Source: Asterias rubens
Taxonomy: Eukaryota > Echinodermata > Asteroidea > Forcipulatida > Asteriidae
Direction: 5' to 3'
Assembly (NCBI RefSeq): GCF_902459465.1
Contig: NC_047063.1
Location: forward strand, 10,167,343 to 10,231,342
Length of the DNA stretch: 64,000 nucleotides
This document shows positions 55,801-64,000 of this stretch, piece by piece; position 1 is the stretch's first letter; each line of letters starts with the position of its first letter. Below the pieces are notes generated by a model, which saw nothing but the letters and a program-made list of their open reading frames with translations, was not told where the DNA came from and ran no database searches. The translations under genes were made by a program, and so were the position numbers.

Positions 55801-57082
55801 AAAACCGAACAAAAACAATAGCTGTTTCGCTGCGCTACGCTGCGAAACAGCTAATAAAATTGTTTTAATGTAATATCTTTCCCTCTCTCAGAAATACAAA
55901 TGGTTAATCCAACGAGAGATTGTCGAGCAGAATTCGACGAGTGTCGGAGTGAGGGTAGATCAGCAGGGGTGGTATGCGGCACGGACGGCCAAAACTACCA
56001 TAGTGCCTGCCATCTGTTTTATCAAACGTGTATTAGCGGCAAAAATAATCAAGTCGGATACATCGGGGACTGCCAATACCAATACGCCGACAAAGAAGGT
56101 GAGACTTCAAGATGAGAGTATCTGTTAAGAAGGTGTGGTTTATGGGAGCTGGGCTGGATTTTCTCATTAAAACAATTACAACCCAATTTTTTAGATAATA
56201 AAATCATAATTATAGCAATTCAGGGGTAAATAACTACCTTATAGTTGCAACATTTCGTTCATTACAGGGAAACTCGCATATCGCCAACCAGCAACCAAAC
56301 CAGAGCAAGTTTGAAATGATCAGGCTAACCAATTTGCATGAAACATGAAATAGATAATTTCTTCACCACTCAACATGCCCTTGATGAAGAAGAAGGGCCC
56401 ACATTGGGTTTAACCAATAAAATATTTTACGAAATCATTCAATACAGCAGGAGCTGTTCGTAAGACCAAGACAGACTCTGATGACGACGACCAATCAGAG
56501 TTGGACACAACATCATCGGCAACAAGCTCATCTGAAGAAACAACCGACGGTGGCCAAGCTGGGAATAGGCCTACCGGGCAGCCGGGAGAAGACGATGAAG
56601 AAGATGAAGAAACCACTGAAGATGAGAGCGATGAAGACATGACCACACCCAAGCCAACACCTCCAACATCCCTCCCTTCGATGCCCGCGCCGATGTATTG
56701 CGTTGACAAGTCAGGCCCTCAAAGCTGTAAATGTGGCCTACAAAGGTTGGTTAGGGAACTTCCGGAGTTTCCCAAATGCCCCCAAAACACGAAATGTTCC
56801 TTAAGAACCAATTGGGAAACTGATGCCATCCCTCCAAGGATTCCTGGTACCGATGGACCTCCAGTTGAATCCCGTCTCCCGATGGGAGCCAGGGTAGCTG
56901 TGGCGTTCTCATCTATAGCACTCGCATCTATGTTGGCGGTAGTCGCTTTCCGATTATACTCATCTGGGAATATAACAAGGAATCGACAGGCTTCAGATGA
57001 GAGCCGTGATCAAATTGAAATGACTCCAAAGATCTCTGGACGGTCTGGATCTGTACAAACATATACATCAGTGTTAGCTTGA
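52894..57082 (+). CDS. Single-Kazal type I membrane protein (309-320 aa)
   Basis: Three coding exons joined in phase 1: 52894-53014, 55892-56098 and 56448-57082 (TGA). The first holds a signal peptide; ATG 52927 (GCCATGG context, MVLLTHLVTSSYVLQAFLFF) is the likelier start, but an in-frame ATG at 52894 follows the acceptor at 52884. Exon 2 is one Kazal domain with six cysteines (DCRAEFDEC...VVCGTDGQNYHSACHLFYQTC...GDC). Exon 3 encodes an acidic S/T/E-rich stalk, a five-cysteine patch before the membrane (MYCVDKSGPQSCKCG...KCPQNTKC), one transmembrane helix (VAVAFSSIALASMLAVVAF) and a ~45-residue cytoplasmic tail. Kazal domains inhibit serine proteases or bind ligands (as in agrin and follistatin); which applies here is unknown. 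No exact family recognised. Confidence 0.82.
53591..53690 (+). repeat. tRNA-derived SINE fragment, 3' part
   Basis: Shares with the 3450-3540 minus-strand copy the run 'TCCGGTGGTCGTTGATTCAAATCCCACT'-like B box, then GCAGTCAATT and an A/T-rich tail. No A box is seen, so it is 5'-truncated. Confidence 0.4.
53706..55750 (+). repeat. Duplicated ~880-bp CRE-rich block in Kazal gene intron
   Basis: Unit 1 (53706-54587) and unit 2 (54872-55750) are diverged direct copies. Shared landmarks: TTCAAAACAATTTGCCCAA, CATGTGATGACGTCATCATG, GTGACCCCCGATGACGTCAT, CTAGAGGGCGCTGTTGCAAT and CATTGCAATTGCTCT. Each unit has five perfect TGACGTCA octamers. The minisatellite at 54588-54835 lies between them. Confidence 0.8.
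54588..54835 (+). repeat. 41-bp minisatellite, six units
   Basis: Unit CACATTGGCATGGCATTGTA / CTTCGTGTACAAATGATTACG, with A/G changes at one position and a small insertion in the last unit. Confidence 0.9.
55818..55853. repeat. Short palindrome before the Kazal exon
   Basis: TAGCTGTTTCGCTGCGCTACG with complement GCTGCGAAACAGCTA: a stem of about 14 bp, 39 bp upstream of the exon at 55892. The same AGCTGTTTCG motif starts both CRE-rich units. Confidence 0.6.
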
Positions 57083-59327
57083 AAACTAGAATGTTGTGAA
57101 ACTTTAAAGCTTTATTATGCAAATTGCACAGTAGCTTAATGTAGATTTGTTTTAAGGACAGATAGCCCTCCTAGCAGTAGTCTTAATTGTTAATGTTCAT
57201 TTTGTTAACGTATTGCCCTATCAAAACACAAAAGACCCCTAGCATTAAAATGTAAAAGTATTATTATTATTATTATTACTATTATTATTATTGTTATTAT
57301 TTTTTATAATGATAAAGAAAACATAACATGATAACATCACCGGGTAAAGTGTCAAATAACGTTTGTTATACCTCGGTAACAAACTGTGAAGTTTGATTGG
57401 TCGAGAACCAATCTTGTGACGCGCAACAAAAACGCATTTTACATGGCTCGACGGGGGCCGGGTAACATGAAAAGTGATGTATACCGGTGTACATCACTTT
57501 GATCGTTCCCAGCGTTGGTCGATTTCGCGCTGTGTACGAAACAACCGCGGGTTCGAGGAAATTGTTTCTTGTTCGTCTGCTTATTAAACAATGAATAGTC
57601 CGTCGTAATTATGTTTGAAGATGACAACAGAACTTCGAGAAGATGAATAACAATTATACAAAGGTATAACAAAACAATTGTTGCACGTTGTGACGGGGTC
57701 CATGGGTTTTGTACACCCTCGAGGGAAAATGGCACCCTCGGCTTCGCCTCGGGTTCCATTTTCCCCCTCGAGTGTACAAAACATCATGGACCCCGTCACA
57801 GCGTGCTACAATTGTATAATGTTTGCAGGGCCATTGCCGACACGATGGTTCATCATAGCTCAATAAGGTTACATTTATTTTGGTTTTAATTATAATATTA
57901 TTTAAGTTTGGGCTGGGTTGTGTGTGTGTTGATTAACATTCGAGAAGAATAAACGTCCGGAATCCTGCGACTGCTGACGTCACGCCCCACAGTGGGCCAG
58001 AATTGAATCAAAGTGTGCCAACATATTTTTGGTGAAAATTATATTTAAATATATTTATGATGGAAAGTTAGTTGTAAGGGGTTTTCTGATACGTAGAATT
58101 TGATGTTCATTGTTTTAAAGGTCTATGACCTCATCATAGTCCTGAATCGTGATTGGTCGGCAAGAGTTTAATAACTACTAATATCGTTTTGTTCATTTTT
58201 TCCCCTTGGCATATCAAAGAAACAGTTTGTGAACAAATGTTTTGCGATGCAAAGTGTGTTTTCATAAGGGTTTCTAAAAGCGGTACTCATAAAGGGTGAA
58301 CTTTCTTTGATGCTGTCGTTACAGGTGGTTGAGTCAAAACAGGCGTTTCTCATAGGGGTATACAACTTCAAAATTGAATAATTTCCAAAGTCGCAAAATG
58401 TCGCAACCAAATTTGGTTTTAGACTGTTCCTGAAGGTTCAGGCTACTGAAAAAAGTTAGAATTAAAGCGGCAATCGGCGGCATTTTATATTTCCTATGTC
58501 TCTAATTGAAATAAATGAAAACTAGGAGGCATTTTATGGGATTTATCAGACCTTTTCAAACAGTAAACAGAAATTAAACTGATTATTAATTTAATTTTCA
58601 TGAAATATGGACTATAAACAACCATCGACACGGTTTTCATGGCATTATCTTTTATGAGCCGTTCAGGGTCGCAAGTTAAAATACCCATTAAGTTCAACGG
58701 TTTTGCCGCACTTTGTTACGATTTTTTGTCAAAATAGTCATAACCCTAATTTTAAAGAGTTTTTTTTCATAAATTCTTTCTTTTAACATACCCCTGGACT
58801 ATTAAGAACAATAACAAAATGGAAGTACTGATTTTTGAAACAATCACCAGTTGCATATTTAGTTCTCTCGGCCAGTTATTCCCTTTTTGATTTCGAAATT
58901 ATTTTTTGTACGGTTATTTTACTCATCAAAGGAAGCTTAATGTATTTAATATCTAATTTGTAATACTTGACCAAGTACCTGTCCTCATTTTGCAATCCTT
59001 TATTAGAGTACACGTGCCCGATAGTGTGTATAACACTGGCCTAAAACAAAGGCATTGAAACCGATTTAATTAACGCTACCGGATATGCGCCTTGCAAATA
59101 CACACATCTGTAATCCGGTACAATCATAAAGCACGTCTGCTTTTCAAATTTCATTACCAAAAATTGGTTTACAAGCCTTGGCTAACCTCGAATTCAAGAG
59201 GTTAATTGTGCATTTCCTTGCGCACGTATACACAATCCCATCCATGGTGATGCACGAGATTCACGTTAACGGCTGCGACGCGAAATGTGTCTGTGTGAGA
59301 GAACACATGGCTTGGAAGTGATTGCGG
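57083..59327. other. Intergenic; element C copy and AT-rich sequence
   Basis: 57083-57350 is the 3' untranslated side of the Kazal membrane gene with an ATT microsatellite (57260-57300). 57350-57822 is element C. From 57823 to 59327 I see no gene, repeat family or exon. Confidence 0.45.
57350..57822 (+). repeat. Element C, forward copy
   Basis: ~470-bp element with internal hairpins: GATGTATACCGGTGTACATC, and a long foldback at its right (GTTGTGACGGGGTCCATGG ... CATGGACCCCGTCACAGC; GTACACCCTCGAGGGAAAAT and its complement). An inverted copy lies at 62786-63240. Confidence 0.75.
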
Positions 59328-59333
59328 TATAAA
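59328..59333 (+). promoter_or_regulatory. TATA box of the multi-Kazal gene
   Basis: TATAAA, about 75 bp before a strong donor (CTG|gtaagt at 59403) that would end a short leader exon. Confidence 0.5.
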
Positions 59334-59357
59334 CTATGCTGTGAGGTTAGGCGCAAT

Positions 59358-59402
59358 TTGACTTCTTTTTGAGAAACTGAATCGGAATACTCATTACTAC
59401 TG
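59358..59402 (+). other. Probable untranslated first exon of the multi-Kazal gene
   Basis: Defined by the TATA box 30 bp upstream and the donor gtaagt. It would join the acceptor CCTGCAG at 60078 in front of the start-codon exon. The start position is inferred. Confidence 0.45.
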
Positions 59403-60105
59403 GTAAGTGGAATTTATGGTTTCATTAGATTTATAAAGTTAAACAAAAAGTCATACTAAGTTCAGCAGAACTCAAATGCAGACTATAATAGTTTCATCTT
59501 TTATGTACAAAATAATATCGCAAAACACCGACAAGTACGTTCAGTGTTGTGATAGTATTCAAGCTAACCATTACACAAATACTTGCTTCTTGGCAGCATT
59601 AAACTGTTACTGGCCTAGGCCATCCCAGGCTGAGGAATGGAGACGCAACAAACAATCTACCTTTCTTTGTCATGCGAATCTTTATTGTGATCACTGTCGT
59701 GGAGGAATTTATGGTTCCGCTGGTTATTCCCGCTGTTGCTTATCGTTGCTCAAGTTTGAGCGAGCATAGAGCAAGCATGGAGCTATAAAAAGGAGGACGA
59801 GTGAGAGAGCACCAAAATAGCGGTGGATGAAAAGGCCGTCCAATTACAATATAATATTTTTTCAGATTTCGCTATAGTTATTTGAAATTTAACCCATTAT
59901 GTAATATGAATGGCGGGGAGGGTGGGGCGCACCCTCTGCCACATATCAGGCACGGTGTAGTAGTATTGATGTTTATAAAAGCAAGAAGAAGTTGGGCTAT
60001 AAAAGCATTATTACTTGAACAAGACACGATTACTATGATTTTATTGCTCTGTGTTTGAATGAATCTCTTGCCCTGCAGGAAGAAACCAACATAATCACCC
60101 CTCAG

Positions 60106-63100
60106 ATGGTTCCCCTCGGGACGTACCGATACGCCGTGACTATGGTCATATTGTCATTCTCTTTGGATGGTCGCTGGTTGGCGCAAGCAGATGATTCGGG
60201 TAAAGCATTTATTTAGTACTTTATTGCTCAGATACGCGCTTGTCGTTCTTACGTTTTGTTGTGGTAAATATCAGTTCCTATGTATTAATAACTTAAATTA
60301 TTCCACAATTAATGACTTCAAAACGTACGTACGTTCTTGTATAGAGCACTGGAGAGCTGTTAGTATTATTGTTATGAATCAACCCCCTTTGAAGTAACGC
60401 AGGTTTTTTTTTAGAGAGGGTTTATTTTCATTCAACAACTTTAATATAAGTACGGCTTTCGTATTTCAACAAGAAATATGGTCGGGTTATTTTGTTTTGT
60501 TTTTAAACTGTTATGGACGTCTGAAAATTCACATGTTTCGACTTTCTACATTAGGAAGAGGTCGTCCGGGTCTTCTGCCGCCTTGCGGACCGTGCCCAGC
60601 CCATCTGAACCAGGGGGCGGTGTGTGGATCAGACGGTCTGACGTATCAGAGTCACTGCCGGCTTCGTCATACCTCGTGTCAGCAATTGAATCAGAGAGGC
60701 CAGACGGGACTACGTGTGGCACACACTGGGGCCTGCCCACCTGACTCATACCAAGATTTCCGGGATAGATCAGGCATGTTGATTTTCGTTGCAATGGTTG
60801 GGCAATTTTGTTTTTACTACTCTAACAACAGACACATTCATTGTGTTTCTGGAACTTGGGTCACCTTGTATTTTATAACTACAATGGGCCGAATTTCATA
60901 AAGCATGTAAGCACGAAAACTTGCCAGGCAACGCATGCTTAACAGAAACGGGTTACAATACCAGCCAATCTTACATAAGTTAACGTAGTTGTGACTGGTG
61001 GCCCACTCATGTTTGCTTTAAAGAAATTTGTCAAGCATTATTTATTTTTTCGTTATGAAATTTGGCTCTTATCGGCCTTGTATATGTAAGAAGAAACAAT
61101 AGTCAGGCCTATGCCATCGGGTTTTTCCCTTGCCGCCCTTTTGACTAGAAACCTAGCCACTCATGAACTGTCTTGTTTCGGGCGTCGGCATACTTCACAC
61201 TCATAAATGCAAGAAAACAAGCTTACCATGTATAAATCCTGGGAGGAAAACAGATTATTGAGCAGAATGAAAAAATCAAAAATTTATATTTTACATAAAA
61301 TTAACCTCCCCCCCCCCTTCTTTCGACAGCGTTATGTGGGTTGCCTTGCCCACCAACCAAGGTATATGTTTGCGGCGACGACGGCCGTACATACCGGTCC
61401 AAATGTCATCTACGCCAGGCAGGTTGTCGGGAGAAACGGCTGATTAGAGTAGCCTCCAAGGGTCCTTGCCGTAGGGGCGAGTTGGGTATAAACCCGCCCG
61501 GAGGTACAGTGGCAGGCACTCTAGGGGGTAACTATGGCGGTACTGGAAGAGGTAGAGGTAAGCCATTAGAGATTGAGGATGAGAGTGAAGAGGATGACTC
61601 GACAGAAAGGGAAGATGGAGATGGAGATGATGAAGACGACGACGATTACGATGACGATGATGGGGATGACGACTCTGAAGAAGATAATAACGGTAAGGAA
61701 TCATGTTATTATCAATTTCCTATTTAAGACTTTTCAGCCTTGGGTGGGTCTATGGCGCCCGTGGGCATTGTGGAGGATGGTGCACCCTTCACTCACTTCG
61801 CCTTTTGCAAAGCTCAGTAATATTTTGATTATAGTATAAACCAACACATTAATGTGTGGAACTAGTTACGGTTTCATGAGCCGGGGAGGGCAAACCTTTT
61901 TGTGATCAAAATGTGTCGTTTCTATACAGCTTGCTACAGCTTCATGTAGTCCCAATGGGGCTCTGCCTCAAACCATGGCCCTACAAACACGAAGGAAGAG
62001 AAAAAATGATAATCGTGTGGCCGTTTCACCCAGAGAAATGGCTGTAGCACAATAGCGTTATAAAATAATGACCGTTAGACTAAAACTTTACAAGTGAACT
62101 CGGCATTAATAATTCACGTTATATCCTATTATTAGATGTCAATCCAACTTATCCAGCACCAAATCCACCAACTATGACGTCATCTGGCTTGACATCAAGG
62201 TTTACAGCCAGACCCCCTCTGACAACAATGGGTGAGAATATGTTTTTGTTCGTTAGTAGTCGAGTGTTTGTTTGTGTGTTTTTTCTTCCCTCATTATGTT
62301 ATCTTATAAAAAAAAATAACAAAATCCATTCGTTTTCAGGTCCAGTTTTATTTCAGTGGGTTTTCTTTTAATTTATAAAAAATAGTTTTGGTTGGTTGTT
62401 TATTATGAATTTTTTCAAATTAAATGTGATCTTGGGATTGGTTGTTAAACTGAAAACTCTTTCGCTCATTACATACTGTTTTTAGGTCTAACCACAAGCC
62501 ATTTTGGGCATCAGGCATGTTGGACATCATTCAATAAAACCTTATTTCTGTTCCATTTCTATCGAATTCGTTTCAGCCTTTCCGCCTTTTCCAGGGGTCC
62601 CCGAGGCCACCGTGCCTCCCATCCCGAACACGCCGGAGTCAACGCCGCGAACGACGGTACCGTGTCCGACGAGCTGTCCGCTTGAAACGAGCTATGTGTG
62701 CGGCACGAATGGACAGACGTACAACTCTGAATGTCTCCTGCGATCAGCTGCGTGCCAGGCTGGCGACCCTGGTATACAGGTACACAATATACAATTGTTG
62801 CACACTGTGACGGGGTCCATGGCGTTTTGTACACTCGAGGGGGGAAATGGAACCCGAGGCGAAGCCGAGGGTGCCATTTTCCCTCGAGGGTGTACAAAAC
62901 CCATGGACCCCACTCACAACGTGCAACAACTGTTTTGTTATACCTTTGTATAATTGTTATTCCTCTTCTCGAAGTTCTGATGTCATCTTCAAATATTATT
63001 ACGACGGACTATTCATTGTTTAATAAGCAGACGAACAAGAAACAATTCCTCGAACCCGCGGTTATTTCGTACACAGCGCGAAATCGACCAATGCTGGGAA

Positions 63101-63840
63101 CGATCAAGGTGATGTACACCGGTGTACATCACTTTTCATGTTACCCGGCCCCCATCGAGCCATGTAACATGCGTTTTTGTTGCGCGTCACATGATTGGTT
63201 CTCGACCAATCAAACTTCACAGTTTGTTACTGAGGTATAAAAACCGCGAATTGTTACAAATTGCATTGATAAGAATCAATTATGCACGAGGACAATGGAG
63301 GTCGAACCCACTCCCACTGTTGTAGGAAATACAGTGTGTTGTTTTTTTGCTCTTTGCAATTATTGCCATGGTTTTTTCTCTGTCTATACACTATTGTGTT
63401 TTTGAATCGGTGACCCTTGTAGGATATCTCTGCGTCTGTTCATGTTTAATACTTGCTCTATTGTCTGTCTTCACTTCTCATTGCTGTTGTAATTTGTAAT
63501 TTTCGTCAGGTTGCGTACATCGGACCATGCATCGAACCACCGCACTTTCCCTTTTTTGAAGATCAAAATCCAGCCCTGCCAAGGCCAGAGCCCACTATTG
63601 TAGCAGAGCCAACTGAGGCACCAAGGCCCGTAACGGCAGCCATGCCCGACAGACCACAGCGTCAAAGCTATTGCCCCTCTGAAGACGAGTGTTCTTTGCT
63701 GTACCTGCCAGTCTGCGGTTCAGACGGCGTGACCTACCTCTCATGGTGCCACCTTAGGGTGGTCGCCTGCGGGAACAAGGTGGTGGTTGATTCACTCTCC
63801 GTGGTGCACATGGGAGAGTGTCTTGAGCAAGGGGACAACG
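60106..63840 (+). CDS. Multi-Kazal secreted protein, 5' part (435 codons in window)
   Basis: Six exons in phase: 60106-60199, 60555-60773, 61330-61692, 62136-62231, 62577-62779, 63510-63840. The last ends at a phase-1 donor (gtaagg), so the gene runs past the window. ATG 60106 starts a signal peptide (MVPLGTYRYAVTMVILSFSL). Four Kazal domains, six cysteines each: K1 (PCGPC...VCGSDGLTYQSHC), K2 (LCGLPC...VCGDDGRTYRSKC), K3 (PCPTSC...VCGTNGQTYNSEC, split by the only phase-0 intron) and K4 (YCPSEDEC...VCGSDGVTYLSWC). K2 is followed by a glycine-rich and then a strongly acidic D/E run, and P/T-rich linkers separate K2, K3 and K4. In K3 and K4 the P1 position (second after Cys2) is Leu, which would suit chymotrypsin/elastase-like targets; this is inference. 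The exon ending at 60773 uses a GC donor. Confidence 0.85.
60555..60773 (+). CDS. Exon of multi-Kazal gene: Kazal domain 1, GC donor
   Basis: Acceptor ctacattag, then GRGRPGLLPPCGPCPAHL and the full K1 core through HTGACPP. No GT donor fits the phase to the next exon; GATCAG|gcatgt at 60774 gives phase 1 and matches the accepted GC-AG class. The frame stays open for another ~40 codons beyond, so the end is the least certain of this gene. Confidence 0.7.
61330..61692 (+). CDS. Exon of multi-Kazal gene: Kazal domain 2 and acidic run
   Basis: Acceptor tttcgacag after a C-rich tract; K2 (ALCGLPCPPTKVYVCGDD ... SKGPC), a glycine-rich hinge (GGNYGGTGRGRG) and about 45 residues that are nearly all D and E. 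Ends at donor gtaagg in phase 1. Confidence 0.85.
62786..63240 (-). repeat. Element C, inverted copy inside a Kazal intron
   Basis: Same landmarks as the 57350 copy in reverse order and orientation, ending CAGTTTGTTACTGAGGTATA. It begins about 7-10 nt after the exon donor at 62780, so it occupies the very 5' end of the intron that splits the third Kazal domain. Confidence 0.75.
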
Positions 63841-64000
63841 GTAAGGAAAGTTCATTCGTTGACTTTTCATTTGCACTGAGGCCATTGGATACCCACACCA
63901 CAGTGTTTATGATTCTCAATAGGCCTATATACACTAATGTTGACGCTGACTTTTCTTTAAACAAACGATATAGCATAGAGGGAAATGAAATATCCCAATG

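Noticed and set aside
56410-56709. 99-codon open frame antisense to the Kazal membrane gene
   Set aside because: Complement of the acidic stalk codons (GAA/GAT giving TTC/ATC runs of Ser and Val); the sense strand has supported splice sites and domains.
60774-60901. Extension of the first Kazal exon to the stop at 60901
   Set aside because: Reading on gives hydrophobic, non-Kazal residues and no phase-compatible GT donor; the GC donor at 60774 joins cleanly to the next Kazal exon.

Overview
The window is animal nuclear DNA: AT-rich, made of short exons with GT-AG introns and crowded with transposon debris. My best guess is a marine deuterostome, probably an echinoderm. This rests on the style of the tRNA-derived and TTAA-flanked dispersed repeats and on the split, multi-exon genes; no sequence search was possible.

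Layout. (1) 2.3-26.1 kb, minus strand: the 5' two thirds of a histone deacetylase 6 (HDAC6) gene. I could assemble 19 in-phase coding exons (569 codons): an N-terminal tail, the whole first deacetylase domain, the linker and the start of the second domain, which continues past the left edge. One exon carrying a zinc ligand of domain 1 is present twice in tandem. (2) 9.6-17.7 kb: a complete 8.13-kb Ty3/Gypsy LTR retrotransposon lies in the sense direction inside an HDAC6 intron. It has equal 1,161-bp LTRs, a 4-bp target duplication, a tRNA-Leu-type primer site, a polypurine tract, and intact gag and pol joined at a -1 frameshift site. (3) 26-31 kb: intergenic DNA with foldback elements. (4) 31.0-32.2 kb, minus: a two-coding-exon gene for a 73-residue secreted WAP-like peptide with six instead of eight cysteines. 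(5) 34.8-39.2 kb: two arrays of a 56-bp minisatellite with a shared outer flank.

(6) 40-64 kb, plus strand: a run of genes for secreted or membrane proteins, almost all with phase-1 introns. They are a lone signal-peptide exon (40.1 kb); an unrecognised 238-residue secreted protein with CxxC modules and a (DxTP)n tract (42.6-49.4 kb), with a broken non-LTR retrotransposon in its second intron; a single-Kazal type I membrane protein (52.9-57.1 kb); and a multi-Kazal secreted protein (60.1 kb to beyond the right edge, four Kazal domains so far). The Kazal genes probably act outside the cell on serine proteases; HDAC6 is a cytoplasmic deacetylase and is functionally unrelated to its neighbours.

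Repeats make up much of the rest: at least ten copies of a ~400-bp MITE with inverted ends, a second MITE nested inside one of them, a MITE carrying a THAP-like start, tRNA-Leu(CAA)-derived SINEs, a pair of ~450-bp elements in inverted orientation, and a duplicated CRE-rich block in an intron. No prokaryotic features or CRISPR arrays were seen.
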